Below, one piece after another: positions 10,160 through 22,302 of a stretch of 64,000 nt of DNA. The translations under genes were made by a program, and so were the position numbers. The first letter of the stretch is position 1. Each line of letters opens with the position of its first letter. Under the pieces are notes generated by a model. That model made no database searches and was not told where the DNA came from. It was given only the letters and a program-made list of their open reading frames with translations. Source of the stretch: Schistosoma mansoni (Eukaryota; Platyhelminthes; Trematoda; Strigeidida; Schistosomatidae); contig NW_017386013.1 in the NCBI RefSeq assembly GCF_000237925.1, forward strand, positions 1 through 64,000. The letters run 5' to 3'.

Positions 10160-13100
10160 ATGGTGTCTGCAGCAAAAATCATATATCTTGTTGCCATAGT
10201 CACAGCTGTTGTATGTGCTGTCATAGCATTAGCAATAAGTCCATTTATGAAAAGTGAGTGAATTAAACAAATTCTTTAATGAAAGTCAGTCGTATACTTT
10301 CGATGTATTTCTGTTGAACTGTTCAACTGTTTTTTTTTAATTTTTTGTTAAATAAGTATATGAAACTTTTTTTACTAATAGCGTAAAACGAAATTAGGTG
10401 ATTACTTTCATATAATTGAATGCTCATCCAATAATTAGTATACGTATAATAGATTAACTCTTATAACAAACTAATAAATACGGAACTATTCTTCATGTCA
10501 ACAACTACTCAACAATATTTCTGGTATTCAATATTCAACCTATATCTGATAACGGGGCTTATATAGAGACTTAAAGTGTGTATTTGTAAGTGAACTTTCG
10601 GCACATTGACGAATTATTACATTTTTTAGCGTCAATCTGTTATAAACAATAAATTGATTGATGGGTCAGTACTGAATACCACATTTTCAATATTAAACAG
10701 ACCTATGTAGTTATAATCTGTTGTGCATAATCCCCGATTTGATCAATTACATATTATGATACAGTTTTGCATCACAAGATAAAAACAAGGAATTTAATAA
10801 CTTTCATTATTTAGCATAAAATTTAATTCATCAGTAACAGTAAATTAAAGTTTGACAATTTGAAAACATCTCTTTGTTCTTCAACGAAGGTACATAAAAC
10901 AAAATCTGATACTAAATTTACGATCCATCAGCTAACCGAAACTAAATTATACCTAAACACTAAAAACGGGCTTCAAATGTTCAATTATCTATGGTTATTT
11001 CTCAAGAGTTCATAGTCGCGAAATTAATCAATAATAAACCGAATGATTCTTTTCTCTTGTAGGGATGAAATTAAACTGATCTATAATAAAGGTTTCAATA
11101 AACTTTCTTAAGGTTACTATTTAAACACAACTGGATTATGATTGGTTGAAGAAACAACTAACTTCAATACTAAATGAATTTAAACTTCACCCCATCGCAC
11201 AAGCAATTGGCTATCAGGACTCAGTGGCCGAGTGGATAACGCGATGTCGTTTGAAGCGAGGGTGCTGGGTTCGAGTCCCAGAGTGAACATCAACTCTGAG
11301 ATGCAGGTACATCCAGCTGACGAGTCTCAAATAGGACGGAACGCGCGTCCTGGATTCCACTACTAGCCACTATCAATCTCTGCTTACCATAATTTCAATA
11401 CTATTTGAAGTGATAACAAGGTATTTTTAAGCAAGATTCACATCGTCCTTTGATTATTTACTTAGTTCTTTTCCTACATTCAATACCTTAATTATTTCGT
11501 TGTATGGCATCAAATGACAAATGATATAAACTTACATTATCTCCCAGTTATCAATGAAATTCCAGTTAACAACACTGTGACGAAAAGAATTTTTGAATTA
11601 AACAAATCTCTTTCAACAAATTAATCAAGAAATAGTCTTTTGTTCACTAAAATCTATATTTGATGTGGATTAGTAGTACTTTGTAACAGGGTTGACGTCA
11701 ACCATATCACGATTAAAATGAAAAACACTATTGCAGCTCATCACGGATTGGCAGAAGCTAAACAGGTGAACTACTGGATTTGAACCATAATAATCTTATG
11801 ATCTTCTGGGTTCTTTTTAGCGTGCGTTTGTTTATATAGTTTGATACGTAGTATCAAAATAGTACAACACAATGTATTTTGTGGTCTAAACTTAAATGAT
11901 TTCGACGAATGAAAGATTCTTTAAATAAAGAATTCCTTTAAAGTCCTTATTAAATTTATCGAGCTATTTAGCTATTTTATAAAGACTACTGGACATTCAA
12001 TTTAAGGTAAAAGATACTAAAAATTTTGCAAATTAAGCATGATTCATCAGATTTACATAGAATAGTGTTATTGTTAAAGTTATGGTGAACTAAATAAGAG
12101 GAACTAACATGTCATCAGGTGAAAAAATATGATTATTGTTGCGTGATTTCACTATGTGGTGACATCATTGAAAATTGAAAAACATGACGTATAACTTAGA
12201 ACTAAGCTGATGTTTGTTGACGTTTCATTACCAATCCAGTTGACATACCTTCGTGTAACAACTGTTAGATTTCGTTTTTCAAAATATTCAATATCAATAA
12301 AAATTTCAAAAAATCAAAAGTAACAGAATTATTCAATATAGTGTATTCACAACAGGTGAATTATTAATAATCGATCACTGAGTAGTGATTGACGTCATAT
12401 TTTTCTAGTTTCTTAGTGTTGACCGAACTCTATAGATGAAAATACAGTGAGATCACGAATTTAGCATCAGTTCTTTTAAAATCTTAGATACACCTTACTG
12501 ATAAGCGTCAACTAGCTTGAAATCTCTGTCTACGATTTCCTTTCATCTACCTTAAATCCCCTTACGTCTCAACATACAATTATAAATGTATATGTTACTT
12601 GAATGCTATCAATTAGCTACGAAACAAAGACCTAATTATTATTCTTGAGTTTCGAATTTCACTTAGAAATAGACAGAATTTCAATGCTTATTTCGAAGTT
12701 ACCTTTTGAGTTAGTGTCATAAATTAATAACTCAACATTTTTATGCATTGGTTCTACGATTGTATGATCATCCACCAATTAACCGTTGTTAAAATATAAC
12801 TTAACATTGAAACGCTAAATTTGTGATAGCTAACTTTTCTTTTTGCTATTTAAATCAATCTCTTTGGTTTTTTTAAAAAAATCTTTAGATGATGGTTTGG
12901 TGACTACTTCACAGAAAGTCAATTTATCATTTATAATCATTGGTACTGTGCTTTTAATTGTAGCGGCAATACTTGTAATCATTACATTTATTAAATATGA
13001 CACTATGGTGTTTATGATTGTTATAATTGTATTATTGGGATTAGCAAGTGAGTTTTTTTCGTTTTTACCAAGAAAAAATTATCTCATCAAGTAAACCGAC

Positions 13101-15097
13101 AACATTTATCAAATGTAAATTAAGTGTCCTTATAAGGTGATTGTAATTATAGGAATAATTAATATATTTGTTATATTCCTATAAACTAACTATATTAAGT
13201 CCAAACAATTTAATTATATTGAATCAAATGAATGCGACAATAGATACCGGCTTAGTTGTTTAAAGTTTGGTTGCTTGCCACGAGATTGAAGTTCTAGGTT
13301 CGATCTCTTATTGGCATGTTTCTGGATGCGTACTAATCAAGGGTTCTGTACTAAGACAAAACCGATATCCATTTTTCTCGATTTTTATTAAATATGTAAA
13401 TTAGACCAGTACGCGATAAGAATAACATTAAATAATCTCTACAAAATATAACTGTCGAAAAGTAGTTAAACGGATAGTAGGCGTTAGGAATTTAAAGGAA
13501 TTCAAAATGAATGCTTGAGTCTGTTTAGTTTACCACAAAATATATGTAGCCAGTAGTAATATACTGAAAAATAAATATTCAATTCATTATTTTGCAGTGA
13601 TCTGGATTCTTTGCTACAATATGGACAGTAATCCCAAAAAACAGACTACATTAAAAATGTATATTATATTAGTGGATGATTTAAAACTGACACTAAACTC
13701 ATTCATTGTTACATTATATTTCGAGTACTTTGGTTTATATAAATTTTAATCGTAGAAGCATCTTTGATCTATTATCAACATCTATGAAATATACAAATTA
13801 GAAATTATAATCACAACTATACTTCATTCTACTACATTGACCTTTAAAAATAAAAATACGGAATCTTAAGCGTTGTTTTAAATATTATTCAAAATAAGTT
13901 TTGTAAAAAAATTCACTATTTTTTATAAACTGCCGCTAATTGGAGAATTAAAAAAAGGTAGGCAATTAGCTCAGCAGGTCTGTACTGCTCATCTGTTCAT
14001 GACAAAACGAAATTCAATACTTATTCATTAAAAATTTCTATTCATTTACTAAAAATTAAATCAATTCACTATCATGTCAATACTTTAAACACCCATAAAA
14101 CACGATATAAAACCACAAAATTCAAGGCACCTTGAGTAATAATTGTCTAACCGCATTAATCTATTTTTTGGCGATCTCCTTAACATTCTATGATAAGTCA
14201 TCATTGACTTATTAAAAACTAACTTGGAAAGGTAATCCCAGGTGTTCTAATGAGAAATCATCACTACGTAGTTCAACTATGTTAGGATAAGGAAAAGATA
14301 TCTTCAATAACAATCGATTACTGTGTATTATCTGAAGTTAGGACATTAAACCACTGAGTGCCAAATTATGTATGTACGTTAAACCCTTGTCACCAGGACG
14401 GAATATAATAGTCTTTATTCCTGGTGGGGTCGTGGATGCTCACCATGGAGGAGTCTCACACTGAACTCTTACAAATAACAAGAAACTTCTTGGTGTATGT
14501 TTAGCATTATTTGTTGCTTATTATTTGTTAATTCACCAACAATATCATTCGCTGAAGAGACACTGTGTCCATCGTGTAGCTTTTCATAGATAAATCGCTT
14601 GTTTTACATAATATAATAACTACAGATTCACAAAAGACATTATTACATGACTTCAGTCAGGCAGTGATTGAAAGACATGAAGCACTGCGCAACTGTTTCA
14701 TCTTAGTATGCGACATTTCAACAGACAAAAACGAGTGAAGGCCCATTGATCTATAGGTTAATTGCTGACGCGCTAGACTTCAATCTCCTTGGATCGATCT
14801 GTACTTGGTTCATCTGACAGCGTAAAAGTCAAGTGTTTCTTGGTTTTCGATGGTAGTCTAACTAAAATTAGTTCATGACATATGGGATGAAAAATTCTAC
14901 AAACCTCCCTATGTTGATGACAAAATGTTAAACTTTTATTCAATTTGTTATCTTTATTTTCAGTTTTATGCTTTATCATTGCACTTGTTGTTATTGACAT
15001 GAATCCGAGATATTTAGGTTGGTTGTTAGCAGCTTTATGGGTAACATTTTTATGTTTATTAATCGCTATAATAATATGGATTACAAATACCGATTAA
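10160..15097 (+). CDS. Small four-helix membrane protein, three exons, 128 residues
   Basis: Exons are 10160-10253, 12889-13047 and 14964-15097. Donors are GTGAGT for both introns; acceptors end TCTTTAG and TTTTCAG. Both introns are phase 1 and the joined frame runs from ATG to TAA without interruption. The 128-residue product has four hydrophobic segments (about 7-29, 44-66, 71-95, 103-124) joined by short loops and almost no tails, so an integral membrane protein is expected. There is no CCG motif or large extracellular loop, so it is not a tetraspanin. An MNP motif (97-99) and Trp residues before helix 4 recur in the paralogue at 25038-27302. AATAAA lies at 15156-15161. The family and function are not recognised; a fluke-specific surface protein is one possibility. 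Confidence 0.88.
11165..11395 (+). mobile_element. Smα-like hammerhead SINE in intron 1
   Basis: A tRNA-like head has an A box (TGGCCGAGTGG, 11225-11235) and a B box (GGTTCGAGTCC, 11268-11278). The hammerhead (11312-11356) follows, then a tail ending near CTCTGCTTACCATAA. It lies in sense orientation in the host intron. The order tRNA-like promoter, then ribozyme, matches the published Smα organisation. Confidence 0.88.
11312..11356 (+). ncRNA. Hammerhead motif, Smα type, core variant
   Basis: Stem I ATCCAG/CTGGAT, core CUGACGA, a stem II with a CAAAUA loop, a CGCGCG stem III and triplet GUC are all present. The conserved GAAA is GGAA, which changes an invariant core A to G. Cleavage is probably impaired. 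Confidence 0.8.
13240..13375 (+). mobile_element. Decayed second-family SINE
   Basis: It keeps TACCGGCTTAGT (A-box region), a B-box-like GGTTCGATCTC and a GATGCG-ACT...CTAAGACAAAACCG remnant of the hammerhead. It is much more diverged than the copy at 5410-5750, so it is an old insertion. Confidence 0.6.
14345..14480 (+). mobile_element. Possible decayed second-family SINE
   Basis: The string GTCGTGGATGCTCACCATGGAGGAGTCTCA resembles the segment leading into the hammerhead of the second SINE family. The tRNA-like head is only weakly visible, so this is tentative. Confidence 0.35.
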
Positions 15098-15155
15098 AAC
15101 AAGATTTATGCACATTTCCATATACATCTACGTCTGTAAACATTTGTTTAATTTT

Positions 15156-15161
15156 AATAAA
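15156..15161 (+). terminator. Polyadenylation signal AATAAA
   Basis: It lies about 60 bp after the stop codon of the four-helix gene, a suitable distance for 3' end formation. Confidence 0.6.
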
Positions 15162-15786
15162 TGCATAAAAACACACTTATTATTCTACGACATTATATTT
15201 CTCTACAATGAATCATATTTTCATTTCAGAGAATATATTTATTTAACAACATATATTTTTAAATAAATACTTTCACTATTTTAAATTTTATTTGTTACAA
15301 TTAAACAAATGGTGTTTCAGAGTTTCCTATAAAGGAAAATAGGATCATTTCAAAATCTGTACACACTGCATATTTGTGACACTGACTTGCAGGTTGACCA
15401 CTTGACTCCGATCGTTATATGGATCTCGAAAGCCTAATGAGTAAAATCCCTGATCGTAATAGAAAAGTCTTACTTTTAGTTCAGATTTGTTAAAGAAACT
15501 AAATAATCTTTGATATAGCTATCAGTATCCTTTGAGGTTGAAATCAACAGTATCTCTTTGGTTTGATTGATCATACTAACGAAGAGAGAATTGAGTCCGA
15601 CTTCTGAAACTGGCCACGTGTATTTCAGGCATATTTGTGTCAGGCGGAGGATATCTGTTTCATGCAATAACACCGAACATTGATCTTGAATTGAATCAAG
15701 TTGAAAGATGCAATTCATTGGGATATTGCACATTATGAACAATATAGTTTCTAAGTTGATTCTAGTGCCCAAACACAAGTACAGAT

Positions 15787-16124
15787 TAAATTCATTCAGT
15801 ATTGTTTGTTTGAATCTTCCCATCGATTTGTTAGGACTGCAACTGGTCAGTCTCTAATTGGCATATATGCATACTGTGCGTATTGCCTCGATATAGCCTT
15901 ATTTCATAGACATGGTAAGCAGAGATGGATAGTGGCTAGCAGTAGAATCCAGGGCGCGCGTTTCGTCCTATTTGAGACTCGTCAGCTGGATGTACCTGCA
16001 TCTCAGAGTTGATGTTCACTCTGGGACTCGAACCCAGCACCCTCGCTTCAAACGACATCGCGTTATCCACTCGGCCACTGAGTCCTGATAGCCAATTGCT
16101 TGTGCGATGGGGTGAAGTTTAAAT
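15787..16124 (-). mobile_element. Smα-like SINE unit (about 337 bp)
   Basis: The plus strand starts with the 115-bp module (15788-15905). The hammerhead (15947-15991) and tRNA-like head (16015-16085) follow on the minus strand. The next unit begins at 16125 with the same ATTCATT-AGTATTGTTTG string, so the spacing is about 337 bp, close to the approximately 335 bp known for Smα. Here the module points opposite to the ribozyme core. Confidence 0.85.
15947..15991 (-). ncRNA. Hammerhead motif, Smα type, changed cleavage triplet
   Basis: Core CUGACGA, the CAAAUA loop and GAAA are intact on the minus strand, but the triplet reads GCC, not GUC. That breaks the NUH rule, so little or no cleavage is expected. 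Confidence 0.75.
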
Positions 16125-16221
16125 TCATTTAGTATTGTTTGTTTGAATCTTCCCATCGGTGTGTTAGGACTGCAACTGGTCAGTCTCTAATTGGGATATG
16201 TGCATACTGTGCGTATTGCCT

Positions 16222-16421
16222 NNNNNNNNNNNNNNNNNNNNNNNNNNNNNNNNNNNNNNNNNNNNNNNNNNNNNNNNNNNNNNNNNNNNNNNNNNNNNNN
16301 NNNNNNNNNNNNNNNNNNNNNNNNNNNNNNNNNNNNNNNNNNNNNNNNNNNNNNNNNNNNNNNNNNNNNNNNNNNNNNNNNNNNNNNNNNNNNNNNNNNN
16401 NNNNNNNNNNNNNNNNNNNNN
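16222..16421. other. Assembly gap (200 N)
   Basis: A run of exactly 200 N inside a SINE copy; its true length is unknown. Confidence 0.99.
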
Positions 16422-16459
16422 TGACGAGTCTCAAATAGGACGAAACGCGCGTCCTGGAT
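16422..16459 (+). ncRNA. Hammerhead motif, Smα type, left edge in the gap
   Basis: UGACGAG, a stem II with a CAAAUA loop, GAAA, CGCGCG and the GUC triplet are intact. Half of stem I is hidden in the gap. The visible core fits an active ribozyme. Confidence 0.75.
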
Positions 16460-16495
16460 TCTACTGCTAGTCACTATCCATCTCTGCTCACCATA

Positions 16496-19400
16496 TAAGT
16501 ACAGATTGTTAAAGAGTTTTAGTCCTAGGAAAAAATAGTTGATCAATGCTTTGTAGATTTCAAGAGGTTTCCAGCTAATATCAGTTAGTGACAAAACATC
16601 ATCTTTGAACTATGCACACCATTGTAAGACATCAATAGAAATATGGTTATGCACCGAGTTATACTATTCTTAATTAAACCAAACCTAATTTCTTGTTAAC
16701 TAGACATTGGCGAAAACAAAAGTCAGTTACTGTTTTAAGCAATGCAGAGTAATACATACTGATCTAACTAAATCAGTTGGTTGAATGATTTTTGGTTAAC
16801 ACTGATTAAATAATCATTGGATGTGGAATGCCAATAAAGTTAGGATACATACTATTTTTAGATAACTAATATAAATGGGATGTACTTTACATAAAGTCGT
16901 GAAGGAGGTAAGGATTTTAAATTAGACACTTACTTCTCATTACATACATTCAACACATTTATGTGAATGGGTCAAATCTGTACTGTATCCATGCGTGATC
17001 ATAAAAATTAAAATCAGTATTTTCGAGGCCATCAACATACACAAGAGAAAGCTAACGGTAATAAAGTCGATTGTATAAACATAAAACCTCAACCTAATGA
17101 ATAATAATAAAGCATAAAAAATGAAGAAAAATATTTAGTTTTATATTTCTTTAAATAAGACGCTCACATAACCACTGCGAAATACATTGGAGTGAGAGTG
17201 CCTTAAATTAACTGTTTGTTAAACGAATTTTATACGAATGATTCAATATAATTAACATCAATCAAATATCAAATATTTCTAATTATGCCAGACAACAGAT
17301 TGTGTCCTAGACTTTATTCGGAAAATTTCACTGCGTAACACAATTAGTTTATATGAAACCTTGAATTATGTTCTTATGATCTGTAAAATATTAGACTTTG
17401 TATAGTTAACACTTTCACATAAACTTGGGATGATTATATTTACTAAAATAAAGCACTTTCCTAGATATGTAGATCATTTAACTTATTCTCCAAATAATGT
17501 GTCATCAGGTTCATTTTAATTCATTAATATGAAATGTATTGCTTTTCAGTTGAAAATTTCAATTCTGACTTCTTCCATGCTTCTTAGTTATGATGTTGTG
17601 AATTGGTTCAGAACGGATAGGCACATAATTCAATTAGTTAGTACAATATGTCAGTCAGAGAGTTTCAGTTTCATAATATTTGTAAATGCTCTTCATATGA
17701 CGACTTATTGCTACGTCATCTGCGAGCACTATCTAGTTGGATTTAATCAAAACCCAACTAATAACCAATGTCTATTAAAACTTATTAATATCAGTGTATT
17801 GAATTATGGTTCACAATATTTTCTCGAGAATGGAAATAAACTGTTCTATTCTTCTCTATCTCTCGTCAAGTCAAAGAAATCAGTGGGAGGTTTTCCAGAA
17901 TAGAATGTATGTGTTGTGAGTAGGGTATATATAAACTCGATGACATATGAAATCGTGTATGAAGTAACAGTATTGAGTAACAAAAAGCCAGTTTCCTTTA
18001 AGCTTATCAATACATAATGCACAAATAACAGTCTTTTTGCAAACTCAATTATAAGAGGATTCGACTAATCATTTCATAATCTGTAATCTGGTAAAATAAA
18101 TTTATTGGCAAGACAAAACACCTCACATTTCAAACATCACAATACCTAGAAAAATAACTAAAAAGTACTTCGATATATTAAAGCACTTTTAAATATGATG
18201 TTATTATTCTAAAAATAAGGATAAGTTAAGAAAATTTTACATTGTGGTATAATTTATAAGTAAATATAAATGGTAAAATTATGTTAAACATAAGTTAAAT
18301 TGGCATCACGAGTATTGACTTACATATCCTACTACACAAATGTATCAAATCAACTAGTGTAATTTAGTTAAAGGTTTGCATGATTCATTGCAATAATGTT
18401 CAAAACACGAAGCAAAATAAAATTATTCACTAAAACAAAATTAAATATTTATAGTAAATTAAAAATAAAATGTCATTAAATTTATGGTGAAATAATCACA
18501 TGCACTGCATTACAGCTATGACTAATGGTAACGTTTTTATTGGTCAGCGAACGTATAGTGGCTGAGTGCTGCAAATCAAAGGGTACTTTTCACTAAAGAT
18601 TTTATTTCAAATACCTGGATTCTTGCACAGTTGTATGTTATGAAAATTATCAGAGAAGTTTAGTCTAACATCCTGGAAAAAAGTTAGGGTTTGAAATGTA
18701 ATATTTGGTGGGAATTATACTCCTATATAAAGAATGTTTTCAGTGAACCAACGTTACAAATGGCTAAAATCACTGGATACACCTGACTTGTTGAACGGAG
18801 GAAAGTTGTGAGTAACCTCAGCTGTGCATCACATGTTCAACACTTTTTATCAACTACTTATTTCTTCACATAAATCAGTAGGTTACGAACTACTTCATTT
18901 TGGATGTAATCAGAGTAATTGTTAATGGTTACTGTATATTTACAGAAAACTATAAAAGGGGAACACTGACAGGACTTTGATAAACTTCATTTCACGAACT
19001 CATTTAAGGGAAACGTTTTGGCGCTAATCAAATTTTTGTTAAGAAATTTATTTACGTAATAACGTTGAAAAGTAACTTAAAAATTTTAATCAATCAATGG
19101 GAGATGTAGAACATGAATGATTAAAAAGTAGTTAACAATTTCCTGATATGGTCATTTTTTCGAACGGAGTCATCTTAACTGTACAACTGAAAAAATGACA
19201 TGACTAAATAATATATAAACAAAATTTCTTGTGTAGACATAGATAGAATTATAAATAGAGTGAAGAAATATTTCCTCCTATTAATTTTATATCATAGCTG
19301 TACACTGATATACATATTTATATACAATTAACAATAATAATAAAGTTGACTTGTCTCAATTTACGATTCATTTATAAGTTTATACCATTAAAAACTGGTC

Positions 19401-22302
19401 ACATCTTTTTATTAATCTGTGATAACAATTTTCATAATAACTTTTAAAATCGTAATGTTATTGTTCAACACATTATCATGCGATCAACATCAGTTTATTA
19501 CTACTATTATTATTAGTATTGTTAAACATATATGCTAGTGTGAAGTCATAATGAAAGATCAATCAAAAATAAATATTTTTTAAATCTATTCGTACTTCCC
19601 CCACATATGCATGACTTTTAGATTTGTGTATACTTAATGTGTACTTGGATTAAAAAATATGGGCAAGAAGACACTGGTGAATTCTCAGTTTTCAGGTTGT
19701 GTACTAATCTTCTTACATGTTAAAAGTAAATGGCAACCAAAATAGATCGGTAAAAACACCTCTAATTGTAATATTTTGTGAACGTTCTGGAACCTCACAA
19801 TAAACTCTGGTTTACTAGATATTGTAGTTGAAGTTTATCATCAGGGCTTAAATCACATTAAACTTCAATTTTTATATTTCCTCCAGACTACTTCAAACGA
19901 CGTGATATTGATCACATTTTCTATTCTTTTCCATATTAGTTCACGAATTCACAGGAAGCTACTAAATATATTTATGATACTTCAGTCAGTCACTTAGTAA
20001 TAATCAACGTGGAGCATAGTGAAAATATACTTCAGCCCAAGCTGAGACACAACAATAGTACGATTAGACAATATTAACAAGATTATTAGTGAAGGACTCG
20101 GGATGATGTAGTTTCCGTGATAAGAATAGAAATTTATCACTAAAAATATGGTTTGAAAAGGTAGAATCAAAAGGTGAACAATAAAGAATACTAGGACTTA
20201 CAGTCGAAAGGAAGATAAAGTAAATGCGTCTGCACCATTTTGACTGATTCTGACTTATGTCACGCTAGGTCCCCATTCACCAGTCGGCAATATGACATGG
20301 ACCCCAACCAGGCGGTCTTCATGTAATAACATGGCTCCAAACAACTGTTCATAATTTGATGGACTTTTGCCACATTTTGGTCTGGTCGCCTCCAGATTTA
20401 TTCCGGGTATGTGACGAAAATGAGAACGTGTGGTCTTTAATTGACGTAGACAATTCTGAATAGTTTTTCATGTGACACACATACGAAAAGATTCTTGCAA
20501 TGATATTCTGTTTAATGATTTTCGAGTGATAATCATCACCCACTAGAAAATATGCGTTGGTAGGATATGTAGTACATTTTAAAAAAGACAATCTAAAAAA
20601 ACAATAATAATAAATTTTAAGCAGCAACATTTTTGCTTGCAAAAATGGCCCAAATTAATACCATTTTTCCTATCTTGAGGTTCAATTTAGCTTGCAAAGA
20701 TAATCACACATTTGATGATGAGTTGTGTGATAAGCACTCCCTCGGTGCATTAGCGTTTAAAAATAACAATATAATGATGCTGTAATGGTGCTATAAGTGT
20801 AAGGTTCTACATTGCATATTACTGATCGACTGAATAACTACAGCTATGTGCTATCCATACCTCAATAAATGTGAATTTACAGAACACTGAATCAGTAAAA
20901 AAAATGGTACACCGAGTAGAAAAATCTACGTGGAAAGCATTTGCTGTAAATAAGCCGTTAACTCTATTTTACATACATCTGACCTCAAAGACTGAAAAGA
21001 AACTGACATAATGAATTCGACTTTTCTATATACATCTACCACTTCAATTTTCCAAAACTATACGAACAGGTAAGTAGTTTAAACTAAGTTACTTTCGTTG
21101 TAATCCATTTATGAAATTACAAGTTTGAACATAATGACTGTTCTATTTACTTTCGTCTTTTGAATATTTCTTAATTCATTGAGCCATCGAATTCGTAACA
21201 CTATTGCATAACACACCACCATCTGACCGTTATTGATTCTATTACTTTTGTATAACATACATGTATATTAAATTACAGTCCTGATAAAAATCTGATTGAA
21301 AGGAATTAGTTTTGCAGTTTTTTTCTTTTCACAACTTATTCATACAAAGTAATATAATGTTCACCATCGCAGAGCTTTTAATTAATTTTTTTATAGTTTA
21401 TATTGACAGAGAATCTTATTAAAATTACTGATCAATTGGTGAAGCACGATTTATATTCGTAAATTACTGTCTTTTTTCCTGAATAAAAGCATACAAATAA
21501 GTTATATATGTGCAAAACCATCTTTATATAATCTTTATTCAAGTGCGCAATTGCATATCCATATTCATGTATCTTATTACACATACATCCTACCAATATA
21601 TAAGCTGGTTAATTCCATTTTTCATAAGTTAAAATTGTTATCATTACCAAACTGGTTTACTAATGGTATTTTCATCATCGGTAAAGATAATTTTGACCCA
21701 CTTATTTTGCTTAAATATTATTCTGTGTATAATATCATTGGCAAAAAATAACAGAGTAACAGGTATGTTATCGAAATAATGATAATAATCATACGTTTTG
21801 ATTAAATGATATTACTATTACTTATTGTACCAAGACTAGCACGTTGACATTCAACAGTTCATAGCTTTAAGTTCACATGTTTTCATATTCCTTGAGATCT
21901 CAAGGTCATATGTTATAACTTGGATATGAAGCTTGCGGATCTATAATCCTGAATAGTTCAACTGTTCATGAACAAGGCTAGATATTCAATTCTCTATAGT
22001 TTCCGATGGTTGACAGTGTTTATACCACTTGGTGATATCTTTAGTGACGGAATTTCTTTAGTTGCTTGAAAGAATGCTATAATTTATTTATCAGTGGAAA
22101 TAATGAATATAACTCCTGAATTAATAACTGTTCTAACAAAAGTAACACTTTATTCAGAATACCTAATAGTGTCAGCTGTCTTGACGAAAAAGTAGAAATT
22201 CTCATATCTGCCCGAGAGGTACTCCAGTGGTGATTTAGTGCATGAAGATAGAAAACAACCATGAACGCTTATGAATGAATTATACTGCAAACAAAGTTGG
22301 CA
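16496..22302. other. Long AT-rich stretch between the two four-helix genes
   Basis: I found no supported exon. A 124-residue ORF at 17529-17903 (plus) has no recognisable domain or splice context. A short open segment at 21011-21069 ends in a good GTAAGT donor, but its phase does not fit the downstream exons of the paralogue. The missing first exon of that gene may still lie here. Confidence 0.5.

Larger units (their letters stand above)
10254..12888 (+). other. Intron 1 of the four-helix gene, with an Smα-like SINE
   Basis: A phase-1 intron of 2,635 bp. Apart from the SINE at 11165-11395 it is AT-rich, with no other element I can name. Confidence 0.75.
13048..14963 (+). other. Intron 2 of the four-helix gene, with SINE relics
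   Basis: A phase-1 intron of 1,916 bp. It holds decayed copies of the second hammerhead-SINE family at about 13240-13375 and possibly 14345-14480. The rest is AT-rich. Confidence 0.65.
16125..16495 (+). mobile_element. Smα-like SINE, plus strand, interrupted by assembly gap 2
   Basis: The leader module (16125-16221) and the hammerhead plus 3' end (16422-16495) share plus orientation; the tRNA-like head is presumably within the 200 N. With the preceding unit it forms a tandem dimer whose cores point in opposite directions. Confidence 0.82.

Noticed and set aside
11215-11290. Functional tRNA gene at the Smα head
   Set aside because: It has A and B boxes, but no convincing acceptor stem, and it is always joined to the hammerhead segment.
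10160-15097. Tetraspanin (such as the schistosome TSP antigens)
   Set aside because: Four helices are present, but there is no large extracellular loop, CCG motif or the roughly 220-residue length of tetraspanins.
15806-16012. Recurring ESSHR.VRTATGQSL ORF (also at 16139 and 40882) as a protein family
   Set aside because: It is the translated leader module of the Smα-like SINE.
17529-17903. 124-residue ORF as a gene
   Set aside because: AT-rich open frame without domain, splice context or plausible composition.
21011-21069. First exon of the second four-helix gene
   Set aside because: It ends in a good donor, but in phase 2 and without a membrane segment; the downstream exon needs phase 1.
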